DNA from: Paracoccaceae bacterium
GTDB taxonomy: Bacteria; Pseudomonadota; Alphaproteobacteria; Rhodobacterales; Rhodobacteraceae
DNA length: 14,116 nt
NCBI GenBank assembly: GCA_007134805.1
Contig: SLKB01000073.1
Span: forward strand, 1 to 14,116
Reading direction: 5' to 3'
The number at the start of each line of letters is the position of its first letter. Within the stretch, counting starts at the first letter, position 1. Of this stretch, positions 6,197-13,438 are shown piece after piece. The notes under the pieces are model-generated. The model saw nothing but the letters and a program-made list of their open reading frames with translations. It searched no databases and was not told the DNA's origin. Position numbers and translations under genes: made by a program.

Positions 6197-6982
6197 ATGG
6201 CAGATTTCAATACTCTGCGCGCCCAGCAGACGGCGGGCACGCGCTCCGCCCAGATCGACGCTGGTCTGCGCGCCCATATGAACAAGGTCTACGGCACCAT
6301 GTCGGTCGGCATGCTGATCACGGCAGCCGCGGCCTGGGCGATCGCCGGTCTGGCCACCACCACTGATCCGAACGCGGCCGTCGCGCAACTGCCCAACGGC
6401 ACGATGCTCAACAGTATCGGCGGTGCCATCTACATGTCGCCGCTGCGCTGGGTGATCATGTTCGCCCCGCTCGCCTTCGTGCTCTTCGGCTGGGGCGCGC
6501 TGATGCGCCGGGCATCGGCCGCGGGCGTGCAGCTCGGCTTCTTCATCTTCGCAACCGCGATCGGCCTGTCGCTGAGCTCGATCTTCCTCGTGTTCACCAG
6601 CTACTCGATCACGCAGACCTTCCTCGTGACCTCGATCGCCTTCGCGGGGCTCAGCCTCTGGGGCTACACCACCAACAAGGACCTGTCCGGCATGGGCACG
6701 TTCCTGATCATGGGTGTGATCGGCCTGATCGTGGCGATGATCATCAACCTCTTCCTGCAGAGCCCGGCGATGATGTTCGCCATCTCGTCGATCGGCATCC
6801 TGATCTTCGCGGGTCTGACGGCCTTCTACACGCAGCATATCAAGAGCGAATACGTCGCGCATGCCGCAGCAGGGGATCAGGAATACCTCGACAAGGCGGC
6901 CGTTGACGGCGCGCTGGGCCTCTACATCAGCTTCCTGAACATGTTCCAGTTCCTGCTGATGTTCCTCGGCCAGCAGGAATAA
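6197..6982 (+). CDS. Bax inhibitor-1/YccA family membrane protein
   Basis: Inner-membrane protein of 261 residues with seven hydrophobic segments (about 35-52, 83-101, 110-133, 140-158, 167-186, 191-210 and 233-257), the topology of the BI-1/TMBIM family (YccA, YbhL, BsYetJ). Members act as pH-sensitive calcium leak channels or interact with the FtsH protease; the role here is not known. Family-typical stretches include GLSLSSIFLV (123-132), LSLWGYTTNKDLSGMG (152-167) and FAGLTAFYTQHIK (204-216). The last normally reads YDTQ; here the acidic residue is tyrosine (Y211, codon TAC at 6827-6829). The ATG has GGAGGA 4 nt upstream. It is transcribed alone, between a likely promoter and a strong terminator. 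Confidence 0.93.
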   Translation: MADFNTLRAQQTAGTRSAQIDAGLRAHMNKVYGTMSVGMLITAAAAWAIAGLATTTDPNAAVAQLPNGTMLNSIGGAIYMSPLRWVIMFAPLAFVLFGWGALMRRASAAGVQLGFFIFATAIGLSLSSIFLVFTSYSITQTFLVTSIAFAGLSLWGYTTNKDLSGMGTFLIMGVIGLIVAMIINLFLQSPAMMFAISSIGILIFAGLTAFYTQHIKSEYVAHAAAGDQEYLDKAAVDGALGLYISFLNMFQFLLMFLGQQE

Positions 6983-7007
6983 ACGCGCCCTGCCATATCA
7001 CAGCACC

Positions 7008-7035
7008 AAGGCGCGCCGCCCGGCGCGCCTTTTTT
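7008..7035 (+). terminator. strong intrinsic terminator after the BI-1 gene
   Basis: A perfect 10-bp stem, AAGGCGCGCC (7008-7017) with GGCGCGCCTT (7022-7031), closes a GCCC loop and runs directly into six T residues (7030-7035). It starts 26 bp after the BI-1 stop. This is the clearest terminator in the window, and it isolates the SRP RNA gene from upstream transcription. Confidence 0.93.
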
Positions 7036-7109
7036 CTTGCCTGCAACCTGGCAACTTCCGTGCCCGCCGTGGCTTGAATCCCGCGCCCGAAACCTTTACC
7101 TGAGCAGAT

Positions 7110-7203
7110 GAGAGGCTGGCGCGGGCAGACACCTTGCCAACCCGGTCAGGTCCGGAAGGAAGCAGCCGCAGCAATTTCCGTCTGGGTCGCTGTCCAGTCT
7201 CTC
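7110..7203 (+). ncRNA. ffs: 4.5S-type signal recognition particle RNA
   Basis: The hallmark SRP domain IV sequence GGTCAGGTCCGGAAGGAAGC is at 7144-7163; it contains the GGAA tetraloop and asymmetric loop bound by Ffh. The ends close a long hairpin: GAGAGGCTGG (7110-7119) pairs with CCAGTCTCTC (7194-7203) with one G-U pair, and the inner segment GCAGAC (7125-7130) faces GTCTG (7180-7184). Total length of about 94 nt is normal for a Gram-negative small SRP RNA. The RNA joins Ffh in the cytoplasm for co-translational targeting of membrane proteins. Exact ends are inferred from pairing. A TTGAAT -35-like hexamer (7074-7079) is at a suitable distance, but the -10 is poor; I see no clear 3' T-run. 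The small open frames crossing it are not genes. Confidence 0.95.
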
Positions 7204-7278
7204 ACCGGCTTTCCCGCATCGCGCTTTCCCGAAACCCGCACGCAGCGCCGGGTCAGCACGCCGCGCCAGATCGCGCGA

Positions 7279-7683
7279 TCACTCCGACAGGCTCTGCAGG
7301 AACTCGAACACGTCCCGCGCGCCGCTGCGCAACTGGACATGCATTCCGCCCTCGGCATCGGGATTGTTCGTCACCTCCTGCAGGAACTGGTCGGGGTCGG
7401 ACATGTAGGCCACGAAATTCGACTCGTTCCAGCGGGCGCCGGTCGCGCCGGCCGCGCGCAGATCATCCGTGTAGAAGCGGAAATTGCCATCGCCCGCAAT
7501 CGGCGCCCCGGCGATCCCGTAGAGATTCGGCCCGCTGCGCCCGCCGCGCGCCAGAACCTCGCCACCGGGCGACTCGACCACATGGCAGGTCCGGCAATCG
7601 CGCCAGACCCCGTCATCGGCCGCCACCAGCGGCATCGCGCCAAACCCCGAGGCGGCAAGGACAAGAAGTGAAAGCCGTTTCAT
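7279..7683 (-). CDS. exported class I-type cytochrome c, 134 aa
   Basis: Periplasmic monohaem cytochrome. A Sec signal peptide (MKRLSLLVLAASGFGAMPLVAA, about residues 1-22) precedes a CRTCH haem-attachment motif (C30, C33, proximal H34). GPNLYGIAG (51-59) follows as in c2-type cytochromes, and GGMHVQL offers M114 as the likely distal ligand near the C-terminal helix (DVFEFLQSL). It would carry electrons in the periplasm, but its partner is unknown. At about 112 mature residues it is of normal size. The ATG at 7683 is fixed by the signal peptide, although the upstream Shine-Dalgarno is weak (GGGTAG). It lies 92 bp downstream of the ABC-2 permease gene on the same strand, so co-transcription is possible, though no functional link is evident. 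Confidence 0.9.
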   Translation of the reverse strand: MKRLSLLVLAASGFGAMPLVAADDGVWRDCRTCHVVESPGGEVLARGGRSGPNLYGIAGAPIAGDGNFRFYTDDLRAAGATGARWNESNFVAYMSDPDQFLQEVTNNPDAEGGMHVQLRSGARDVFEFLQSLSE

Positions 7684-7775
7684 CGTCTACCCGATCTTGA
7701 GAGCCATTTCAACACACCGTAGCAGCCCCGATCCCGAAGACCAAGCACCCCCACGCACACGCTTTCGGCAGCAGA

Positions 7776-8591
7776 TCAGGGCTTCAGCCGGTAGCCAGAG
7801 CGGAACCACATCCAGCACAGCGCCCCCACGCCCCCTGTCGCCCCCGCGACAACGCACAGCCCAAGCCAGGGCGAGGCATCGGATGCCCCGATCATCCCGT
7901 AGCGCGCGCCGTCGATGAGGTAGAAGACCGGGTTTAACCGGCTCGCCATCTCCAGCGCCGGCGGCAGGGTCGCGATGGAATAGAATGTCCCCGACAGGAA
8001 CGAGAGCGGCACCACCACGAAATTGGTGATCGCCGCGATCTGGTCGAACTTGTTCGAGATGATGCCCGCAGCGATCCCCAGCGCGCCCAGAAAGGCCGCG
8101 CCCAGCATCAGGAACACGACAAGCCACAGCGGATGCGCCACGCCCTGCCCCAGCAACAGCCACAGCGCCAGCGTGATCACGATCCCCACCATGATCCCGC
8201 GCACCACGCCCCCCGCCAGATAGCCCAGCAGCAATTCCATCGGCGAGAGCGGCGGCATCAGCGTATCGACGATATTGCCCTGCACTTTCGAGATCACGAT
8301 CGACGACGAGGTATTGGCAAAGCTGTTCTGGATCACGGTCATCATCAGGATCCCCGGGGCGAGGAAATTGATGAAGGCCACGCCCAGCACATCGCCCCGC
8401 GTCGGGCCGATGGCAAGCGAGAAGACCGCCAGAAACAACCCCGCCGTGACCAGCGGCGCGGCAAGCGTCTGCGTCCAGACGACCAGGAAGCGGCGGATCT
8501 CGCGATCCGCAAGCGCGCCCAGCCCCAGCCAGTTCACGCGCCCGAACCGGCGCGCGCCCATCTGGAACTCTGGCCACACAGTCTCTTTCAT
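7776..8591 (-). CDS. ABC-2 type transporter permease
   Basis: Inner-membrane permease of 271 residues with about six hydrophobic segments. The ABC-2 signature is clear: LSFLSGTFYSIATLPPALEMASRLNPVFYLIDGAR (about 196-230, read here in two parts around GTFYS and NPVFYLIDG). The N-terminal cytoplasmic helix REIRRFLVVWTQTLAAP (30-46) is typical of the YadH/DrrB/NodJ branch, which exports lipids, polysaccharides or drugs together with a separate ATPase. No ATPase gene lies on either side, so the partner must be elsewhere. The start at 8591 is chosen for GAGGA 7 nt upstream; the frame stays open to 8762, but that extension crosses the gcrA promoter and start and has no family similarity. It is divergent from gcrA. 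Confidence 0.87.
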   Translation of the reverse strand: MKETVWPEFQMGARRFGRVNWLGLGALADREIRRFLVVWTQTLAAPLVTAGLFLAVFSLAIGPTRGDVLGVAFINFLAPGILMMTVIQNSFANTSSSIVISKVQGNIVDTLMPPLSPMELLLGYLAGGVVRGIMVGIVITLALWLLLGQGVAHPLWLVVFLMLGAAFLGALGIAAGIISNKFDQIAAITNFVVVPLSFLSGTFYSIATLPPALEMASRLNPVFYLIDGARYGMIGASDASPWLGLCVVAGATGGVGALCWMWFRSGYRLKP

Positions 8592-8644
8592 GCTGTCATC
8601 CTCATCACTGCGCGCGCGCGCAGCTTCGCCCGCGCGATCCCGCA

Positions 8645-8696
8645 TTGTATTTAAGCCCGGCTGCTTGTATTTCATCCTCTCGCCCATAGCTGTGGG
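8645..8696. promoter_or_regulatory. gcrA/permease divergent promoter region with short repeats
   Basis: The 164-bp gap holds an 8-bp direct repeat TTGTATTT at 8645-8652 and 8665-8672 (20-bp period, two helical turns), followed by a near-perfect dyad CCCATAGCTGTGGG at 8683-8696 (one T-G mismatch). Either could be regulator sites for gcrA. No GANTC motif and no full CtrA box (TTAA-N7-TTAA) is visible. Functional meaning is inferred only. Confidence 0.35.
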
Positions 8697-8755
8697 CAGA
8701 CCTGTCGTCAAACGGGGGCCTGCGTGCCCCGCGTTCGCCAGCCGGAGAGCCTGAA

Positions 8756-9397
8756 ATGTCATGGACCGATGAGCGTGTCGAATTGCTCAAGAAGATGTGG
8801 AATGAGGGGCATTCGGCCTCGCAGATCGCCAAGGAACTCGGCGGTGTGACACGCAACGCCGTGATCGGCAAGGTGCATCGGCTGGGCCTGTCGAACCGCA
8901 ATGGCAATGGCGCGGACGCCACCCCGCCCACCGACCCGGCCGCGACCATGCCGCCGATCGAGGCGCCCGATCCCGTACCGATCCCCGACGAGCCGCCCGC
9001 AGCACCGGTCGTCGATCTCGCCAAGGCCAAGGCCGAACGCGAGGCGCAGGCCACCCCCCCCTCGACCGACGACGCCGTCGAGCCCGATGAGGACGCCGAG
9101 GCGCCGGTCTTCAAGCCCCGCCCCATCATCCCGGCGGGCCAGCCCCTGCCCCCGCAGCCCTCCGCCAACGAGATCGACCCCGAGGCGCTCGCAACCGTGC
9201 GCGAGATCGAGAAGGCGGCGCGCAAGCTCTCGCTTCTGGAACTGACCGAGCGGACCTGCAAATGGCCCATCGGCGATCCCGCGACCGACGAGTTCTGGTT
9301 CTGCGGCCTGCCCGTCGAGCCCGGCAAGCCCTATTGCGAGGCGCATGTCGCCGTCGCCTTCCAGCCCATGAGCACACGGCGCGACCGCAAGCGCTGA
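8756..9397 (+). CDS. gcrA: GcrA cell cycle regulator
   Basis: Alphaproteobacterial global transcription factor. In Caulobacter, GcrA binds sigma-70 RNA polymerase and activates promoters carrying CcrM-methylated GANTC sites. The 213-residue protein begins with the diagnostic DNA-binding domain SWTDERVELLKKMWNEGHSA and ELGGVTRNAVIGKVHRLGL (2-45). A long proline/alanine-rich linker (about 50-140) leads to the C-terminal sigma-interaction region (about 155-205) with CKWPIGDP (168-175), FWFCG (180-184) and YCEAH (193-197); C168, C183, C194 and H197 look like a metal-binding set. The ATG at 8756 has GGAGAG 6 nt upstream. It is divergent from the permease and 27 bp ahead of the aminopeptidase gene, probably one transcript. 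The linker is longer than in Caulobacter, as is usual for Rhodobacterales. Confidence 0.95.
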   Translation: MSWTDERVELLKKMWNEGHSASQIAKELGGVTRNAVIGKVHRLGLSNRNGNGADATPPTDPAATMPPIEAPDPVPIPDEPPAAPVVDLAKAKAEREAQATPPSTDDAVEPDEDAEAPVFKPRPIIPAGQPLPPQPSANEIDPEALATVREIEKAARKLSLLELTERTCKWPIGDPATDEFWFCGLPVEPGKPYCEAHVAVAFQPMSTRRDRKR

Positions 9398-9424
9398 TCT
9401 GCCCCCTCGCCCGACGGAGCATGA

Positions 9425-11236
9425 ATGCTGCAAAGCTTCTCGGCCACCACGCGCCCCGAAGATGGCCCGCCGCGGCTGCGCGCCTTGCGCGCCGCACTTC
9501 AGGCAGCGGGGCTTGACGGCTGGCTCGTACCGCGCGCGGATCTGCACCAGGGCGAATATGTTGCGCCCTGCGACGAACGGCTCGCCTGGCTTACGGGCTT
9601 CACGGGCTCGGCCGGGTTTGCGATCGTGCTGCCCGATCGCGCGGGGCTCTTTGTCGACGGGCGCTACCGTGTGCAGGCCCGCCAGCAATGCCCCCCCGAG
9701 ATCACCCCCGTCCCCTGGCCCGAGACACCGCCCGCCGACTGGCTGCGCGCGGCCTGTCCCAATGGCGCGGTCATCGGCTTCGATCCCTGGCTGCACACGC
9801 CCGATGAGATCACCAAACTCGAGAACGGGTTGCAGGGCAGCGGCGTGACGCTCGCGCGTCGGCCCAACGCCATCGATCCGCTCTGGACCGACCGGCCCGC
9901 GCCGCCCGCGGCGCGCGCCTGGCTGCACCCTGACGCCACGGCCGGGCAGACGTCCGCCGCCAAGCGCGCGCGCATCGCAGAGACGCTGCGCAAGGCCGGC
10001 GAGCGCGCCACGATCCTCTCCCAGCCCGACAGCCTGTGCTGGCTTCTCAACATGCGCGGCGCCGATCTGCCGCGCCTGCCGGTCGTGCAGGCGCTCGGGA
10101 TCGTGCACGCGGATGGCCGGGTCGATCTCTTTGCTCAGCCTGCGAAATTCGAGCGCCTCGCCCTTGGCGACGGGGTTCAGCTGCGCCCGCCCGAGGCGTT
10201 CGAGCCCGCGCTGCGCACGCTCACGGGGCCCGTGCGGCTCGACAAGGCCAGCGCGCCCCTGCGCGTGCTCGACATCCTGCAGGAGGCCGGTATCGCGACG
10301 CAATTCCAGCCCGACCCCTGCCTTCTGCCCAAGGCCCGCAAGACCGAGGCCGAGCTTGCAGGCGCGCGCGCAGCCCATCTGCGTGATGGCGCGGCCGTGG
10401 TCGAATTCCTCTGCTGGCTCGATGCCGAGGCCGCGCGCCTGAGCGCCGATCCGACCCACTCCCTCAGCGAGATCGACATCGCGCGCCATCTCGAAGCCTG
10501 CCGCCGCCAGAGCAACGAGCTTGTCGATCTGAGCTTCGACACGATCGCGGGCTCCGGGCCCAATGGCGCGATCGTGCATTACCGCGTGACCGAAGCCAGC
10601 AATCGCACGCTCATCCCCGGCGATCTGATGCTCGTCGATTCGGGCGGGCAATACCGCGACGGGACAACCGATATCACCCGCACCATTGCCATCGGCCCGG
10701 CCGGTGCGCTCGAGGCCACGTGCTTCACCCGCGTGCTGCAAGGCATGATCGCGCTTTCACGTGCACGCTTCCCGCGCGGGGTTGCGGGCGGGCATCTCGA
10801 TGCGCTCGCGCGCTATCCGCTCTGGCTCGCCGGGCAGGATTACGACCATGGCACTGGCCATGGGGTCGGGGCGTTCCTGTCAGTGCATGAAGGGCCGCAC
10901 CGGATCTCGCGCATCAGCCAGGTGCCGCTTGACGAAGGGATGCTGCTGTCGAACGAGCCGGGCTACTACCGCGAAGGCGCCTTCGGCATCCGCATCGAGA
11001 ACCTGCTTGCCGTGCGCGCGGGCAGCCCGCCAGAGGGGGGCGATGCCCGCGACTGGCTGGAATTCGAGACGCTGACCCTTGCGCCCATCGACCGCAGGCT
11101 CATTCTCGCCGAGATGCTGACAGAGCCCGAGCGCGCCTGGATCGACAGCTACCATGCGCGCGTCCAGGCAGCACTCGCGCCGCTGCTGTCCGATCCCGCG
11201 CGCCGCTGGCTGGCGCAGGCCTGCGAGCCACTGTAA
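9425..11236 (+). CDS. Xaa-Pro aminopeptidase (aminopeptidase P, M24B), long three-domain form
   Basis: Cytoplasmic metalloprotease that removes an N-terminal residue preceding proline. At 603 residues it is the long form, with two creatinase-like N-terminal domains (about 15-150 and 175-300) and a C-terminal pita-bread domain (about 315-540), like eukaryotic XPNPEP1 rather than the ~440-residue PepP of E. coli. Dinuclear metal ligands are all present: D405 (LVDSGGQY), D416 (GTTDITRT), H479 (DHGTGHGVG), E511 (NEPGYY) and E525 (IRIEN); H385 in VHYR is the substrate-site histidine. A helical C-terminal tail follows. The ATG at 9425 has CGGAG 5 nt upstream. It sits 27 bp behind gcrA with no terminator between. 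It is intact and has normal composition. Confidence 0.93.
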   Translation: MLQSFSATTRPEDGPPRLRALRAALQAAGLDGWLVPRADLHQGEYVAPCDERLAWLTGFTGSAGFAIVLPDRAGLFVDGRYRVQARQQCPPEITPVPWPETPPADWLRAACPNGAVIGFDPWLHTPDEITKLENGLQGSGVTLARRPNAIDPLWTDRPAPPAARAWLHPDATAGQTSAAKRARIAETLRKAGERATILSQPDSLCWLLNMRGADLPRLPVVQALGIVHADGRVDLFAQPAKFERLALGDGVQLRPPEAFEPALRTLTGPVRLDKASAPLRVLDILQEAGIATQFQPDPCLLPKARKTEAELAGARAAHLRDGAAVVEFLCWLDAEAARLSADPTHSLSEIDIARHLEACRRQSNELVDLSFDTIAGSGPNGAIVHYRVTEASNRTLIPGDLMLVDSGGQYRDGTTDITRTIAIGPAGALEATCFTRVLQGMIALSRARFPRGVAGGHLDALARYPLWLAGQDYDHGTGHGVGAFLSVHEGPHRISRISQVPLDEGMLLSNEPGYYREGAFGIRIENLLAVRAGSPPEGGDARDWLEFETLTLAPIDRRLILAEMLTEPERAWIDSYHARVQAALAPLLSDPARRWLAQACEPL

Positions 11237-11310
11237 AAGTTAACGCGCATCTGCCATGGTGGCCCGAATCGCGGCGCAACCGGACCAACATTTCAGGGAG
11301 GACCCGAGTG

Positions 11311-11655
11311 ATGCCAATGAGCGATATCAAGATCTACCCTGCCACCGGCACCTGGGTCGTGCGCGCCAATGGCGCGGTCGTCGGCGAAAGCACCCGCGCC
11401 ATGGAACTCTATCAGCGCGACTATCCGTTTGTGATCTATTTCCCGCGCGAAGACATCGCCGCGGCCGTGCTGGACCCCTCGGATCGTACGCTGATCTGCG
11501 ATGACCGCGGCCAGGGGCTGTTCTACCATGTCTCAAGCCCCGAGGGCTTGATCACCAACGCCGCCTACACGCTCACCTCCCCGACCGAGGCGGTCGCCGC
11601 ACTCGCGGACCATATCGCTTTTGACGCGGGCAAGGTCACGGTCGAGCAGCTTTAG
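11311..11655 (+). CDS. DUF427 domain protein, 114 aa
   Basis: A compact soluble beta-rich protein that matches the DUF427 pattern: IKIYPATGTWVVRANGAVVGES (6-27), VIYFPREDI (40-48), then DRTLICDDRGQGLFYHV (57-73) and the closing ADHIAFDAGKVTVE (98-111). Molecular function of the family is not established. I place the start at the ATG at 11311 because GGGAGGA lies 8 nt upstream; an adjacent GTG at 11308 or ATG at 11317 would change the N-terminus by one or two residues. The 74-bp gap after the aminopeptidase contains a GAATC (11266-11270). Its last 20 bp overlap the last 20 bp of aroB tail to tail, so neither gene can have a terminator of its own before the other's coding region. Confidence 0.87.
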   Translation: MPMSDIKIYPATGTWVVRANGAVVGESTRAMELYQRDYPFVIYFPREDIAAAVLDPSDRTLICDDRGQGLFYHVSSPEGLITNAAYTLTSPTEAVAALADHIAFDAGKVTVEQL

Positions 11656-12766
11656 GCGCGGCCAGCGCATCGTCAAGAAGCGCGGCCAGCGTCGCGGGCG
11701 GCACCGTGTCGCAGATGAAAGCCTTGCCGATATCGCGCGCGAGGATGAAGCGCAGCCGCCCTGCCTGCACCTTCTTGTCCTGCCCCATCAGCGCGATCAG
11801 CGCGTCGCGCCCTGGCAGATCGCCGGGGATATCGCCAAGATCGGCCGCCATGCCCATCGCGCGCAGATGCGCGCGCACCCGGCCCGGCACTTCCTGCGCA
11901 CAAAGCCCCATCCGCGCGGACAACTCGAACGCCAGCGCACAGCCGATCGCCACCCCCTCGCCATGCAACAACCGGTCGGAATAGCCCGTCGCCGCCTCCA
12001 GCGCATGACAGAACGTGTGGCCGAGGTTGAGAAGCGCGCGCTCGCCCTGCTCGGTCTCGTCGCGCGCGACAATCGCGGCCTTCATCGCGACCGAAGCGCG
12101 CACGGCATGCTGGCGCAGGCCCGCATCGCCCGCGCCAAGCGCCGGGCCATGCGCTTCCAGCCAGTCGAAGAAGGCCGCATCGCCCAGCAGCCCGTATTTC
12201 ACCACCTCGCCATAGCCCGCGAGAAAATCGCGCGGCGGAAGCGTGGCGAGCGTGTCGATATCGGCCAGCACCAGCGACGGCTGATGAAACGCGCCCACCA
12301 GATTCTTGCCATGGCGCGTGTTGATCCCGGTCTTGCCGCCCACCGAACTGTCCACCTGCGCCAGAAGCGAGGTCGGAACCTGCACGAATCGCACGCCCCG
12401 GCGCAGCACGGCACAGGCAAACCCCGCCAGATCGCCGATCACCCCGCCGCCAAGCGCGATCACCAGATCGCCGCGCTCGATCTGCTGATCGAGCAGCCAC
12501 TCCACCGATCGCTGCAGGCCCTCCCAGCTTTTCGTGGCCTCGCCGGGCGCAAGTTCGAGCGCGGCCATCTCGATCCCCTCGGCGCGCAACGCCGCACGCA
12601 GCCGCTCCAGATGCAGCGCGGCCACGCGCGTCTCGGTCAGCACGGCCACGCGCGGGCGCGCGAGCAAGGGCGCGATCAGCGCGCCCGCCTCCCCCATCAG
12701 CCCCGCGCCGATCAGCACATCATAGCTGCGCGCGCCCAGATCCACATGCACCTGATCAAGGCTCAT
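11636..12766 (-). CDS. aroB: 3-dehydroquinate synthase
   Basis: Second enzyme of the shikimate pathway: NAD-dependent, metal-dependent cyclisation of DAHP to 3-dehydroquinate in the cytoplasm. The 376-residue protein shows the NAD-binding GGGVIGDLAGFACAV (106-120), VPTSLLAQVDSSVGGKTGIN (130-149) and the metal ligands E187 (GYGEVVKYG), H250 (NLGHTFCHALE) and H268 (LLHGEGVAIG). Length is normal. The start codon overlaps the aroK stop in an ATGA (12763-12766), so translation is coupled to shikimate kinase. The stop at 11636-11638 lies inside the end of the DUF427 gene on the other strand. Confidence 0.97.
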   Translation of the reverse strand: MSLDQVHVDLGARSYDVLIGAGLMGEAGALIAPLLARPRVAVLTETRVAALHLERLRAALRAEGIEMAALELAPGEATKSWEGLQRSVEWLLDQQIERGDLVIALGGGVIGDLAGFACAVLRRGVRFVQVPTSLLAQVDSSVGGKTGINTRHGKNLVGAFHQPSLVLADIDTLATLPPRDFLAGYGEVVKYGLLGDAAFFDWLEAHGPALGAGDAGLRQHAVRASVAMKAAIVARDETEQGERALLNLGHTFCHALEAATGYSDRLLHGEGVAIGCALAFELSARMGLCAQEVPGRVRAHLRAMGMAADLGDIPGDLPGRDALIALMGQDKKVQAGRLRFILARDIGKAFICDTVPPATLAALLDDALAAPKAARP

Positions 12767-13308
12767 GACGGCCCTCCTTCCAGAACATCCGGCCGCGTGG
12801 CAAGCACCCGCAGCACTTCGCGCGCCATGTCATGCAGCGCATAGGCGGCATCGGCCTCGGCGACAAGATCGGCCTCCGCGTAATGCGGCGTGCGCTCGTC
12901 CAGAAGCTGCGCCAGCGTCGCGCGCGGGTTGGCTGTGCGCAACAGCGGACGCGTCGATTTGTGCCGCACCCGCGCCCAGAGCAGATCGAGATCCGCCTTC
13001 AGCCAGACCGACACGCCCTGCTCCGAAATCAGCGCTCGCGTGTCCGGCCGCAGGAACGCCCCGCCCCCGATCGACAGCACGCAAGGCCGCGCGCGCATCA
13101 GCCGCGCGATCACCTCGGCCTCGCGGGCGCGAAAGAACGGCTCGCCGAAGCGCTCGAAGATCTCGGGGATGCTCATCTGCGCCGCGGTCACGATCTCTTC
13201 ATCGGAGTCGAGGAAGGGCACGCCGAGCATCTGCGCAACTGTCCGCCCCACCGCAGTTTTTCCGGCGCCCATCATCCCGACAAGCACGACAGTCTTGTGC
13301 AGTTTCAT
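12763..13308 (-). CDS. aroK: shikimate kinase
   Basis: Fifth enzyme of the shikimate pathway, transferring phosphate from ATP to shikimate. The 181-residue P-loop protein has Walker A GMMGAGKT (11-18), D34 and D36 in LDSDEEI, R60 in FFRAREAE, the shikimate-binding GGG at 81-83, the lid arginine R120 (KSTRPLL) and R139 (LLDERTPHYAEAD). The frame is open upstream to 13482, but that 58-residue extension is basic low-quality sequence antisense to another gene; the ATG at 13308 directly precedes the family's normal N-terminus. The nearest strong Shine-Dalgarno (GGAGG) is about 16 nt upstream, further than usual, so initiation may be modest. First gene of the aroK-aroB pair, divergent from the small gene at 13439. 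Confidence 0.95.
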   Translation of the reverse strand: MKLHKTVVLVGMMGAGKTAVGRTVAQMLGVPFLDSDEEIVTAAQMSIPEIFERFGEPFFRAREAEVIARLMRARPCVLSIGGGAFLRPDTRALISEQGVSVWLKADLDLLWARVRHKSTRPLLRTANPRATLAQLLDERTPHYAEADLVAEADAAYALHDMAREVLRVLATRPDVLEGGPS

Positions 13309-13438
13309 GCTTGCGCCGCCGCTCCCTCCCGCTTCGGCCCGAAGTTTTCGTGGCCTGTCTCTGGTCTCTCGTGATATTGCGGCCCTGACGAAAGGGAAAC
13401 CCCCAAGAAACGGCAGGCAACGCAACGAGAGGCAGACA

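Noticed and set aside
7108..7700. Plus-strand open frames of 187 and 188 aa over the SRP RNA and cytochrome region
   Set aside because: They cross the SRP RNA and lie antisense to a cytochrome c with a signal peptide and haem motif; translations are arginine/proline-rich noise.
8610..8625. CG-dinucleotide run near the permease start as a Z-DNA or regulatory element
   Set aside because: Short, and similar CG runs occur throughout this GC-rich sequence, including inside genes.
8759..10741. 660-aa open frame on the minus strand across gcrA and the aminopeptidase gene
   Set aside because: Antisense to two well-identified genes, arginine/glycine/alanine-rich without any recognisable domain, and an expected by-product of strong GC bias at third codon positions.
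11621..12844. 407-aa open frame on the plus strand opposite aroB
   Set aside because: aroB on the other strand has every catalytic residue; this frame is histidine/arginine-rich noise.
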